In this document: positions 1 to 6,559 of the stretch, one piece after another | How positions within the stretch are numbered: the stretch's first letter is position 1 | How the letters are laid out: the number at the start of each line of letters is the position of its first letter | Assembly (NCBI GenBank): GCA_040902585.1 | Contig: JBBDXA010000230.1 | Span: forward strand, 1-13,151 | Direction: 5' to 3' | From: JBBDXA01 sp040902585 | Lineage (GTDB): Bacteria; Planctomycetota; Phycisphaerae; Phycisphaerales; Phycisphaeraceae | DNA length: 13,151 bases | Translations under genes and position numbers: made by a program | The notes under the pieces: model-generated | The model's database searches: none | Told to the model about the DNA's origin: nothing | What the model saw: only the letters and a program-made list of their open reading frames with translations

Positions 1-1
1 C

Positions 2-37
2 CTGAAAGCATCCACCGCCGGCGAAGCGGAGGCGTAA
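2..37 (+). CDS. Possible C-terminal tail of a gene entering from the left
   Basis: A short open stretch reads LKASTAGEAEA and then TAA at 35-37. The Ala/Glu-rich ending is what a high-GC gene tail often looks like, and a gene here would converge with the secretin gene. Only eleven residues are visible, so neither the reading frame nor any function can be confirmed. It could equally be non-coding. Confidence 0.2.
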   Translation: MKASTAGEAEA

Positions 38-83
38 GTTAGCACAAGCGAATCGCGCTGAAAAGCAGGGCGGAGCGAACGGC

Positions 84-120
84 GAAAAAGAAACCGGCGA
101 GCGTGGGGACGCTCGCCGGT
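84..120 (-). terminator. Intrinsic terminator of the secretin gene
   Basis: Bases 93-104 and 109-120 form a perfect 12-bp stem closed by a 4-base loop. Read on the minus strand, the hairpin is followed at once by TTTCTTTTT. It lies about 45 bases past the secretin stop, the expected place for a rho-independent terminator. The plus-strand side has no adjacent T run, so it should act mainly on minus-strand transcripts. Confidence 0.88.
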
Positions 121-163
121 GTGTGGGTCTATTGATTTTTATTCAACCGATCGGGGGTGCGGA

Positions 164-3100
164 TCACGGCGTCGCGCCGGTGATCTGACCGATGCCTCGG
201 GTCGCGCCGTCGCCGCGACCGGCGTTGTAGTTGATCGGATCCTGGAGGATGCCGGGCCACAGGGCGTCTTCCTGCTCTTCCTGGATGATGATCGTGGGCT
301 TGATCAGGATGAGCAGCGTGCGCTCGTCCTTGATGTGGCTGGTGTTGGTGAAGAAGCGATTGAGAACGGGGATCTTGGAGAGAATGGGCACGCCGGCCTC
401 GACTTCGATATCCGCCACGAGGCGCTGTCCGCCCATCAGGAGGGTGCCCTTGTCGGGAACGCTGACGGAGGTGCGGACCTGGGTGAGTTCGAGTTCGGGC
501 GCTTCGATGAAGCCGGAGAGGAGGATGGTGGGATCAGGGCCGCCACCGCCGCCGCCGTCGACCGTGTCGAGCGTGCCGGCACCGAACTGCGGGATGGAGC
601 GGATGGGCTGAACCAGGGTCGCAAGGCTGGGACGGGCGGTCATGGTGACGTATCGGCGGTCAGCCGAGACGGTGGCTTCGACGTCGAGGACGACGCCGGA
701 CTGGGTCACGGAGAGCGTCGGGTCAAAACCGATGCCGCCGGAGACCGGTTCGAGGTCGGAGATAAACGCGACCTGGCGGGCGACCATGACGTTGGAGCGC
801 TGGCCGTTGAAGAGGGTCAGGCGGGGCGCGGTGAGGGAGATCGACCGCTTGGAGGCGTTGGTGGCGTGGATGATGAGGTTGACATCCAGGTCATCGAAGA
901 AGGTGATGCCCAGGTCAAGCTGCGCGGATCGGCCGATGGTGCCCGCCGGTCCGAAGCCGGAGTTGGGCGCGCCGAAGGGTGCTCCGCCGAAGGGTCCGGT
1001 ACCGCCGCCGGAGAAGGCCGGGATGGGCCCGCCGGGAACGATGGCCGGTGCGCCGAAGTTGCCGGGGAAGCCGCTGTCGGTGCGGCCGGAAAGGCCGGTG
1101 GAGTCCTGAATAAAGCGGATGGGACCGTGGAACGAGCCGCCGGCACGGTACTGGAGGTCGAGATCGACGCCCAGTTCATCGAGGAAGTTGGTCTCGACGA
1201 GAAGGAAGCGGGCTTCGATGTGAATCTGCATGGCGCGGGCCGAGCGAAGTTGGCCCAGCAGGCGGATGATATCGCGATGGTTGTCGGGGGTGGACTTGAC
1301 GATCAGATTGCCGTTGAGTTCGCGGAGGCTGGAGACCTCGCCGCCGTAGGCCGCCCATTCGCTGGTCACGCCGATGGTGTCCTGAATGAGCGTGGTGATC
1401 TGCTCGATCATCTCGACGCGGGTGATCGTTTCACCTTCGGCATCCGAATCGCTGAACAAGGTGGTGGCCGATGCCGCACCGCCGCCGGACGAACCGCCTG
1501 AGCTGGTGTTGGACAGAGCGCTGTTGAGGTCGAACTCGGGAGCACCGATGAAGTTGGGAATCTGCACCAGCAGGTCGCGGATGTCGTACACGCGGGTGTC
1601 GGTCGTGCGCTGAAGGTCGCGGCGGGTCGAGATATGAACCACGCCGTCGATGACGCTGAATCCGATCGGTTCCAGAGCGGCGGCGCCCGCCTGCTGAAGG
1701 ACGAGCTTGATGGCCTGCTCGGCGGGCACGTTGTTGAGCTGGAGGGTGATGAGCAGGTCCTGCTCGACGCCCGCAGCTTCCAGGGCCGCCCAGTTCACGA
1801 AGAAGTTCACGCCCGTCGTGTTGCGGAAGTAGTCAACGACGTTGACCACTTTGTTCTGCTCGAAGTTGACGGGAATCGGATCCTGCAGCTTGAGCTGAAC
1901 GCGGCGGTTGCCTTCGGACTCGGCACTTTCGTTGCTGAAGCCGCCCAAGCGCATCGCCGTGAGCTGCGGCCAGTCAGAGGGATACGTGATCAGTTCGTTG
2001 TAAGGAATGGTCGCTTCGATCATCTCGGCCTGATGCCGGGCGATGCGGAGAGCACGCTCACGCATGTAGGTCTTGGCCTTCACGGCGATCTGCGAGTCTT
2101 CGACCATCATCTTCATGGCCTCGGCCGCAGGATTGCGCGGACTGAGGAAGAGGGCCTGATTGATGAGCTGAAGCGAACGCTCGTAATCCTGCTCCTTGCG
2201 AAGGTCAGCCGCTCGCTGGAGCAGCCGCTGAACCGCTTCCATTTGTTCGAGCTTGGCGGTCATGCGACGGATCTGGGCGTCCTTGGCGTCCTGAGCCGAC
2301 TGAATGACCAGATTCTGGCCATCAGCCGTGAGCCGGGCCCTTTCGATCTGGGCGAAACGGTCTTCCGCGCGGTTGCGCAGTTCGGTGTACTTGGCGGCCC
2401 CGAGGACAGGGCGGGCGTTGTCGATCCGCTGCTTGGCCTGCTGGATGGCATCCAGGGCGGCGTTGTAGTCGCGAGCGCTGGCCCGGCTGTCGGCCTTGTT
2501 CATCAACTCTTCATACTCAGCGATGGCAGCCGCGGCACCGATGATCATCTCGTCGCGGGTCTTGCCCGCCAGATCGCGCGGCGCGAACGGGCTGGTGGCC
2601 TTCGCTTCGGCACCCGCCAGGGCAGCCTTGTAAAGTTCGTTGCTCGGGTCCAGCGCCAGGGCGTCGCCGTAATCCTTGACCGCCTTCTTATAGAGCGTGT
2701 TCCGCTCGGCTTCCTGACCTTCGACATACTTCTCCTGCGCGACCAGCTTAAAGGCTTGGGCGAAGGCATCTTCATTGCCCGCGGGAACGACGGGGACCAC
2801 AGGGGCTTCGGGAGCTACGGGGGCGACTGGCGCAACAACCGGGGGCTCGACGGGTGCCACCACGGGCGGCTCGACCGGCTGAACCGGCTGGACCGGCTGG
2901 GCAGTGGCGAGTTGACCGGCTTCGGCGCGACGCTCGGCGATTACCGCCATGGCGCGGTCGATGCGACGCGAGTCGAAGAAGTTCAGAGTGACATCGCTGC
3001 CCTTGACGTTGCGCAGCTTGGACTCGGCGGCATCCAGATCGGCATCCGGACGCGCCAGGTCGGCAGCGACCTGTTCAATGGTCTGACGGGCGGCGGTGAC

Positions 3101-3577
3101 CTTCGCGTTGCGGACGCGCTGGATCTCAGCTGTGTGCGTGGCGATGAATGCCTTGTCTTCAGCGGTGGCGTCCGCGTGAGCAGCGGCGGCTTCCAGCGAA
3201 GCGATCGCGCCGGCGTAGTTGCCGGCCTCGCGCTGCTTGCCGGCCTTAACCATCAGCTCGTTGGGCGTCGGCGGGGCGGGCGGCGGCTCGACAGGCGCTT
3301 CGACTTCAACCGGGGGAGCCGGGGCAGCAGGTGCCGCCTTCAGCCGGTCGATGTCCTGCATCGCCGTCTTCAACTCGACCTGCTTCTCCTGGGGAAGCTG
3401 GGCCGCGTCGATGCGTTGCAGCAAAAGCTGGGCTTCATCCAGCTTGTTCGCTTCGATCAGAGCTTTGCCCTGATCCAACAATTGTTCGGCTGTGGGCTCA
3501 TTCTGTGCCTGGGCGGCACTGAACCCGGTGATGAGAGTCAGAATCACCACCACGCTCAAGAAGGGACGGTTAGACAA
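164..3577 (-). CDS. Large TPR/STN/secretin-domain outer-membrane protein
   Basis: This 1137-residue protein is a secretin of the GspD/PilQ superfamily, which forms multimeric gated outer-membrane channels for type II secretion or type IV pili. A signal peptide spans residues 1 to about 24 (hydrophobic core VVVILTLI, AQA before the likely cleavage). A helical N-terminal half follows, with TPR-like units near 295-325 and 455-490, broken by Pro/Val-rich linkers at 81-104 and 228-265. An STN/N0-like domain lies at 565-655, a Ser/Gly linker at 688-705, an N1-like domain at 718-780 and the secretin domain at 783-1098. The last ends in the family signature, with GVPILSKIP near 1062-1070 and LLILIKPTII near 1088-1097. 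A Gly/Pro/Phe-rich insert occupies about 826-880. Translation starts at TTG, fixed by TAAGGAGG seven bases upstream and by the signal peptide. It is much longer than the 600-700 residues of typical GspD. No other secretion or pilus gene is present, so the machine it serves is unknown. Confidence 0.9.
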   Translation of the reverse strand: MSNRPFLSVVVILTLITGFSAAQAQNEPTAEQLLDQGKALIEANKLDEAQLLLQRIDAAQLPQEKQVELKTAMQDIDRLKAAPAAPAPPVEVEAPVEPPPAPPTPNELMVKAGKQREAGNYAGAIASLEAAAAHADATAEDKAFIATHTAEIQRVRNAKVTAARQTIEQVAADLARPDADLDAAESKLRNVKGSDVTLNFFDSRRIDRAMAVIAERRAEAGQLATAQPVQPVQPVEPPVVAPVEPPVVAPVAPVAPEAPVVPVVPAGNEDAFAQAFKLVAQEKYVEGQEAERNTLYKKAVKDYGDALALDPSNELYKAALAGAEAKATSPFAPRDLAGKTRDEMIIGAAAAIAEYEELMNKADSRASARDYNAALDAIQQAKQRIDNARPVLGAAKYTELRNRAEDRFAQIERARLTADGQNLVIQSAQDAKDAQIRRMTAKLEQMEAVQRLLQRAADLRKEQDYERSLQLINQALFLSPRNPAAEAMKMMVEDSQIAVKAKTYMRERALRIARHQAEMIEATIPYNELITYPSDWPQLTAMRLGGFSNESAESEGNRRVQLKLQDPIPVNFEQNKVVNVVDYFRNTTGVNFFVNWAALEAAGVEQDLLITLQLNNVPAEQAIKLVLQQAGAAALEPIGFSVIDGVVHISTRRDLQRTTDTRVYDIRDLLVQIPNFIGAPEFDLNSALSNTSSGGSSGGGAASATTLFSDSDAEGETITRVEMIEQITTLIQDTIGVTSEWAAYGGEVSSLRELNGNLIVKSTPDNHRDIIRLLGQLRSARAMQIHIEARFLLVETNFLDELGVDLDLQYRAGGSFHGPIRFIQDSTGLSGRTDSGFPGNFGAPAIVPGGPIPAFSGGGTGPFGGAPFGAPNSGFGPAGTIGRSAQLDLGITFFDDLDVNLIIHATNASKRSISLTAPRLTLFNGQRSNVMVARQVAFISDLEPVSGGIGFDPTLSVTQSGVVLDVEATVSADRRYVTMTARPSLATLVQPIRSIPQFGAGTLDTVDGGGGGGPDPTILLSGFIEAPELELTQVRTSVSVPDKGTLLMGGQRLVADIEVEAGVPILSKIPVLNRFFTNTSHIKDERTLLILIKPTIIIQEEQEDALWPGILQDPINYNAGRGDGATRGIGQITGATP
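2783..2896 (-). repeat. Pro/Val-rich repeat coding tract inside the secretin
   Basis: This stretch codes for residues 228-265, built from short direct repeats of the type VQP and VEPPVVAP. Such tracts commonly serve as stiff periplasmic linkers. The underlying DNA is a set of near-identical short units and could expand or contract by slippage. Confidence 0.6.
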
Positions 3578-3584
3578 AGCGGAG

Positions 3585-3592
3585 CCTCCTTA
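3585..3592 (-). promoter_or_regulatory. Shine-Dalgarno site that sets a TTG start for the secretin
   Basis: TAAGGAGG on the minus strand is close to a perfect anti-16S match and sits seven bases before TTG at 3577-3575. The residues after this TTG form a good signal peptide, so the TTG is preferred over any internal ATG. Confidence 0.85.
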
Positions 3593-3691
3593 CCGGGACA
3601 CGCTGTGAGGAAATCGCGACGATTCCGAGGCGGGGTTACGCAGGGGCCTGTCAAGTCGGTACTTATCCGAGGAACCTGACCGGCACCTTGC

Positions 3692-3720
3692 AGTGTAAAA
3701 CAACGAGGCCAAACCTGCAA
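3692..3720 (-). promoter_or_regulatory. Candidate sigma-70-type promoter of the secretin gene
   Basis: On the minus strand TTGCAG (3720-3715) and TACACT (3697-3692) are separated by exactly 17 bases. Both boxes match the housekeeping consensus at four or more of six positions. Transcription from here would give a leader of roughly 110 bases before the TTG start. The call is from pattern only. Confidence 0.45.
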
Positions 3721-3978
3721 GTGGACTTTGCAGCTAAAGATGGAGAAATTTTCAAGTCGGACGTAACCCTCCGCCGAAGGCGGCCAAAGTCGCCATTCTT
3801 CTTCTGCTTTCGACCCCATGAATCGAGCGCGAAGGTATGAAAAAGCAGCGGTTTTTTGCACATTCCATTCAGGCCCTCCTCGACAAGACACCTCTGGCCG
3901 CGCTGGCCTTCGCAATTGTTCCACACGGTTTCCACAGGGCCGTCGAACGACCGGCGAGACTCGGCCGACGCCTCAAAT

Positions 3979-4009
3979 CAAAAAAACTCCGCGCCGCGAG
4001 GCGGGAGTT
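3979..4009 (-). terminator. Intrinsic terminator after tpx
   Basis: On the minus strand AACTCC pairs with GGAGTT. Four further G-C pairs form inside after a one-base bulge, and the loop is four bases. A run of seven T follows directly. It lies about 50 bases past the tpx stop and probably ends the whole cysK-to-tpx transcript. Confidence 0.85.
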
Positions 4010-4055
4010 CTAATCATTTGATCCGAGTGGACTGAATCTGGCAGCATGAAAACGA

Positions 4056-4568
4056 TCACGCGCTCTTCGCCGCCGCCAGGGCCGCGTCGTAATTCGGCTC
4101 CTGCGTGATTTCGGGAACGACTTCCTGATATTTGATCTTGCCATCCTTGCCCACGACCATCACGCAGCGCGTGAGCAGTCCGGCGAGCGGACCGCCGCCG
4201 ATCGTCAGGCCGTAGAGTTCGCCGATGGAACCGGTGCGGAAATCCGAGAGCGTCACGACGTGGGTCACGCCGGCCGCGCCGCACCAGCGCTTCTGCGCGA
4301 AGGGCAGATCGCGACTGACGGTCACGATCTTCACGCCCGGCACCTGGCCCGCCTCGCTGTTGAACCGCTTCGTTTCGATATCGCAGATGCCCGTGTCCAG
4401 CGAGGGCACCACCGACAGAATCACCGTCGTGCCCTTGTAGCTGGAGAGTTTCACTTCCGACAGATCGTTGGCGATGAGCGTCGCATCGGGCGCATCATCA
4501 CCGACGCCGACAGCCTTGCCTGTAATCTGAACCGGGTTGCCTTTGAAAGTCACTTTGCGTTCTGGCAT
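4056..4568 (-). CDS. tpx: Thiol peroxidase (atypical 2-Cys peroxiredoxin)
   Basis: This 170-residue protein has the normal length and motifs of bacterial Tpx, which reduces hydrogen and organic peroxides using thioredoxin as electron donor. The peroxidatic cysteine is C62 in PSLDTGICD, with T59 as its partner. The resolving cysteine is C96 in RWCGAAG, the intramolecular disulfide arrangement of this family. R134 in the LLTRC segment fits the conserved arginine of the active site. No signal peptide is visible; E. coli Tpx is described as periplasmic, but this copy looks cytoplasmic. The ATG start is preceded by GAGGTAACCC, an acceptable ribosome site. It is the last gene of the minus-strand run and is followed by a clear terminator. 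The 69-base gap upstream contains a palindrome, so it may also have its own promoter. Confidence 0.95.
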   Translation of the reverse strand: MPERKVTFKGNPVQITGKAVGVGDDAPDATLIANDLSEVKLSSYKGTTVILSVVPSLDTGICDIETKRFNSEAGQVPGVKIVTVSRDLPFAQKRWCGAAGVTHVVTLSDFRTGSIGELYGLTIGGGPLAGLLTRCVMVVGKDGKIKYQEVVPEITQEPNYDAALAAAKSA

Positions 4569-4615
4569 GGGTTACCTCATGTTAAAGTTCGGGAAACAAA
4601 ACGTACGAATTCAGA

Positions 4616-4634
4616 CGTGTCAGTGCCTGACACG
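4616..4634. repeat. Perfect 7-bp-stem palindrome between the 85-residue gene and tpx
   Basis: CGTGTCA and TGACACG flank a 5-base spacer. The site starts three bases past the stop of the 85-residue gene and about 48 bases before the tpx ATG. No T run follows on either strand, so it is not a standard intrinsic terminator. It could be an operator for tpx, an RNA-stabilising hairpin or a dispersed palindromic repeat. Confidence 0.5.
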
Positions 4635-4637
4635 GTT

Positions 4638-4895
4638 TCACTCATCGTCGATCGCGGGAACCAGAAGGACATTCTCTACTCCCTGTTCCCGCAGCGATCT
4701 CTCGATCCGCGACATCAGCAGCGCATGATCGGAAGCATTCACACCGGCCTTCTCCGGCACGATCACCACGTAGAGCCAATCGTCATCCAGGCGGTGATCC
4801 GACACCTTCAGCGCCACGCCTGACTTCTCGCCGGCATCCTTCAGCTTTCTCTCAACCTCCGCAATAATGTCCGAAATCTGGCTCTCGGTCACCAT
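4638..4895 (-). CDS. Uncharacterised 85-residue partner of the HEPN protein
   Basis: I do not recognise this protein. It reads as a compact alpha/beta fold: an N-terminal charged helix (about 3-22), a strand pair around ALKVSD and WLYVVIVPE, a second helix at about 53-66, and a final strand ENVLLVPAIDD. It is acidic, with no signal peptide or membrane segment. It does not show the GSxxxG plus DxD pattern of MNT nucleotidyltransferases, the usual partners of HEPN proteins. The ATG at 4895 is preferred over an upstream TTG at 4922 because AAAGGTGG lies four bases before it and it does not overlap the HEPN gene. The HEPN stop is 13 bases upstream, so the two are almost certainly co-transcribed. 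A role as antitoxin or regulatory subunit is inference from position only. Confidence 0.7.
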   Translation of the reverse strand: MVTESQISDIIAEVERKLKDAGEKSGVALKVSDHRLDDDWLYVVIVPEKAGVNASDHALLMSRIERSLREQGVENVLLVPAIDDE

Positions 4896-4908
4896 GACGC
4901 CACCTTTC

Positions 4909-5277
4909 TCAGAATGCTTCAAAGATTGTCTTCATGATCGAAGCAGCCTCTCTGGACTCTTTACCCCCAACCAGCACCGACGGCTTGTAGTCCGCGTCAA
5001 TGCGTAACGTATAGAGACGACCTACCAGTCGGGATAACGCCACTCGCGACGGCTGGTCCATATCAGGCATGCTCGTTTCGATCAACGGACGCAACCGCTT
5101 GTGACTCGGCCCTTCACGCTGCACAGGCATCGTCAATCCGGCCATCGCCAAGGCATGGGACACTCTCGAATAAGCCGCGTAATACGCCCGTGAAGCCGCT
5201 GCACGATGATAGCCTTCCTGTACCGACATGTTTGCGGCCTTCCGCGCCTCACGTGCAAGTTCAAGCCAGTTCGGCAT
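4909..5277 (-). CDS. HEPN/UPF0332-like small protein, possible toxin-type component
   Basis: This 122-residue all-helical protein resembles the UPF0332 branch of the HEPN superfamily. Residues 22-46 contain the ASRAYYAAYSRVSHAL helix, typical in HEPN proteins. Residues 87-97 carry RLYTLRIDADY, like the R-x-x-ADY motif at the start of the C-terminal part. HEPN proteins are often nucleic-acid-binding or RNase components in toxin-antitoxin pairs and defence systems. However, the catalytic R-x4-6-H signature of RNase-type HEPN proteins is not visible, so nuclease activity is doubtful. A GGGGAG ribosome site lies nine bases before the ATG. The gene sits 45 bases after cysK and 13 bases before an 85-residue alpha/beta gene. 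Its composition looks slightly less GC-rich than cysK, which is compatible with acquisition as a two-gene module. Confidence 0.75.
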   Translation of the reverse strand: MPNWLELAREARKAANMSVQEGYHRAAASRAYYAAYSRVSHALAMAGLTMPVQREGPSHKRLRPLIETSMPDMDQPSRVALSRLVGRLYTLRIDADYKPSVLVGGKESREAASIMKTIFEAF

Positions 5278-5322
5278 GCAGTCATGCTCCCCAGGTAGAA
5301 AGACTCGCCCTCTAATCCCCGC

Positions 5323-6282
5323 TCACTTCATGTATTCCTGATACACCGGCGTGGAAAGATAGCGCTCGCCGAAGCTGGGCAGGATCACCACCACGACCTT
5401 GTCCTTGTTCTCCGGTCTGGCGGCCACGCGAGCTGCGGCGCAGGCGGCGGCTCCGGAGCTGATGCCTCCGAAGATGCCTTCCTCCTTTGCCAGTCTCCGC
5501 GCCCAGGCCATCGCGTCGTCATCCGACACCGCTTCGGTGCCGTCGATGATCGTCGTATCCAGATTGCGCGGAATGAAGCCCGCGCCGATGCCCTGAATCT
5601 TATGCTTGCCCGGCTGTCCCCCCGCGATCACCGGCGAAGCGGTCGGTTCCACGGCAATGGCCTGAAACGTCGGCTTTTTCGGCTTGATAAAGCGGGTCAC
5701 ACCGGTGATCGTCCCGCCCGTGCCCACGCCGGAGATGAGAATGTCCACCTTGCCGCCCGTGTCTTCCCAGATCTCAGGACCGGTGGTCTTCTCGTGGACC
5801 GCGGGGTTGGCGGGGTTCTCAAACTGCTGGGGCATCCACGCATTGGGCGTCACGCCCACCAGCTTGGCGGCTTCTTCGATCGCGCCCTTCATGCCCTTGG
5901 CCGGGTCCGTCAACACCAGGTTCGCGCCCAGCGCCCGCAGGAGCGCCCGCCGTTCCATGCTCATCGACTCGGGCATCGTCAGCGTCAGCCTGTAGCCCTT
6001 GGCGGCACAGACAAACGCCAGCGCGATGCCCGTGTTGCCGCTCGTCGGCTCGATGATGCCCGTGTCCTTGTTGAGAAGCCCGTCCTTCTCGGCAGCCTCG
6101 ACCATGGCCCTGCCGATGCGGTCCTTCACGCTCGCCATCGGATTGAAAAACTCGCACTTGGCGTACACCGTCGCTCCGCCTGCGGGAATGACCCGGTTGA
6201 GCTTGACCAGCGGGGTGTTGAACACCGTGTCGATGATGTTGCCGTAGGTGCGATGATGAAGCAGACCCGTTGCGTTAGACAT
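5323..6282 (-). CDS. cysK: Cysteine synthase (O-acetylserine sulfhydrylase A)
   Basis: This 319-residue fold-type II PLP enzyme makes cysteine from O-acetylserine and sulfide in the cytoplasm. All hallmarks are present: NPMASVKDRIG with the PLP lysine K53, the substrate loop TSGNTG at 80-85, the phosphate-binding GVGTGGT at 185-191, the GGQPGKHKIQGIG segment near 221-233, and SSGAA at 275-279. The CysK-type C-terminal PSFGERYLST lies at 302-311. The ATG at 6282 is chosen over an in-frame start 12 codons upstream because AGGAGGG lies seven bases before it. It heads the run cysK, HEPN, 85-residue gene, tpx. Cysteine supply and thiol peroxide reduction are related tasks, so the grouping of cysK with tpx makes sense. 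Confidence 0.96.
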   Translation of the reverse strand: MSNATGLLHHRTYGNIIDTVFNTPLVKLNRVIPAGGATVYAKCEFFNPMASVKDRIGRAMVEAAEKDGLLNKDTGIIEPTSGNTGIALAFVCAAKGYRLTLTMPESMSMERRALLRALGANLVLTDPAKGMKGAIEEAAKLVGVTPNAWMPQQFENPANPAVHEKTTGPEIWEDTGGKVDILISGVGTGGTITGVTRFIKPKKPTFQAIAVEPTASPVIAGGQPGKHKIQGIGAGFIPRNLDTTIIDGTEAVSDDDAMAWARRLAKEEGIFGGISSGAAACAAARVAARPENKDKVVVVILPSFGERYLSTPVYQEYMK

Positions 6283-6289
6283 CGTTAAA

Positions 6290-6296
6290 CCCTCCT
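6290..6296 (-). promoter_or_regulatory. Shine-Dalgarno site fixing the cysK start
   Basis: AGGAGGG lies seven bases before the ATG at 6282. An upstream in-frame candidate start at 6318 would place this site inside the coding sequence and add residues not found in the CysK family. Confidence 0.8.
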
Positions 6297-6342
6297 GCGG
6301 TGGAAGCGGACATTTCAAATCACCTGAAGATTGGGAAGTAAT

Positions 6343-6371
6343 AATCTAGGGCCATTACCGCCGCGCGCCAA
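6343..6371 (-). promoter_or_regulatory. Candidate promoter of the cysK-tpx gene run
   Basis: On the minus strand TTGGCG (6371-6366) and TAGATT (6348-6343) are 17 bases apart, each with about four of six consensus matches. Transcripts would start near 6336, giving a leader of about 50 bases. The promoter lies next to, but outside, the palindromic element at 6389-6514. Confidence 0.35.
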
Positions 6372-6388
6372 GTGAAGAAAACGAAACT

Positions 6389-6514
6389 CCCCTCCCTCTC
6401 AGGGAGGGGTTGGGGGAGGGTCGAGCGCACCGTGTACCTTTGACCTGTTTGCAATGGTGACGATTGGTGTTCGCGTGGACGACCCTCCCCTGGCCCCTCC
6501 CTACGAGGGAGGGG
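6389..6514. repeat. MITE/REPIN-like element with 35-nt inverted, self-folding ends
   Basis: The left end (6389-6423) and right end (6480-6514) are inverted copies of each other, 35 bases long with about five mismatches. Each end is itself a hairpin: CCCCTCCCT and AGGGAGGGG pair around a 3-base loop at 6389-6409 and again at 6494-6514. The inner arms GGGGAGGGTCG and CGACCCTCCCC are complementary. The core of about 56 bases is unrelated and has no gene. Hairpin ends facing each other around a short core resemble REPIN-type doublets or small non-autonomous mobile elements. No second copy exists in this window, so its dispersed nature is inference. It sits between the divergent cysK and lpxB promoter regions. 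Confidence 0.65.
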
Positions 6515-6540
6515 AATCAATCGCGCACCGAAGGCAACTC

Positions 6541-6548
6541 TATATAGA
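6541..6548 (+). promoter_or_regulatory. Possible -10 region of lpxB, close to its start codon
   Basis: TATATAGA lies 12 bases before the lpxB ATG. It is the only AT-rich box in this GC-rich stretch. No good -35 is seen 17 bases upstream. If used, the transcript would start only a few bases before the ATG and be nearly leaderless, which fits the lack of a Shine-Dalgarno site there. Confidence 0.25.
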
Positions 6549-6559
6549 CTGTCCGCGCC

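Larger units (their letters stand above)
3578..4055. other. Gene-free interval between tpx and the secretin gene
   Basis: About 480 bases without a convincing gene. It holds the tpx terminator at its right side, a candidate secretin promoter, a long leader (about 110 bases if that promoter is used) and a pair of TTCCACA repeats at 3919-3936. The small open frames here give cysteine- and arginine-rich translations with no recognisable fold. The interval is more AT-rich than the flanking genes, as expected for regulatory DNA. Confidence 0.6.

Noticed and set aside
2783..2915. Short repeated units resembling a small repeat array
   Set aside because: The units are in frame and code for the Pro/Val linker of the secretin; there is no repeat-spacer structure as in CRISPR.
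119..3679. Long plus-strand open frames opposite the secretin gene (460 and 681 codons)
   Set aside because: They are antisense shadows of a high-GC gene. Their translations are rich in Gly, Asp, Val and Arg without domain structure, while the minus strand has a signal peptide, ribosome site and full secretin signature.
3556..3935. Minus-strand open frames in the leader of the secretin gene
   Set aside because: The two frames overlap each other, their translations have no recognisable fold, and one runs into the ribosome site of the secretin. The region is better explained as promoter and leader.
4260..4823. Plus-strand frame across tpx and the 85-residue gene
   Set aside because: It is antisense to tpx with its diagnostic cysteine motifs and runs through the intergenic palindrome.
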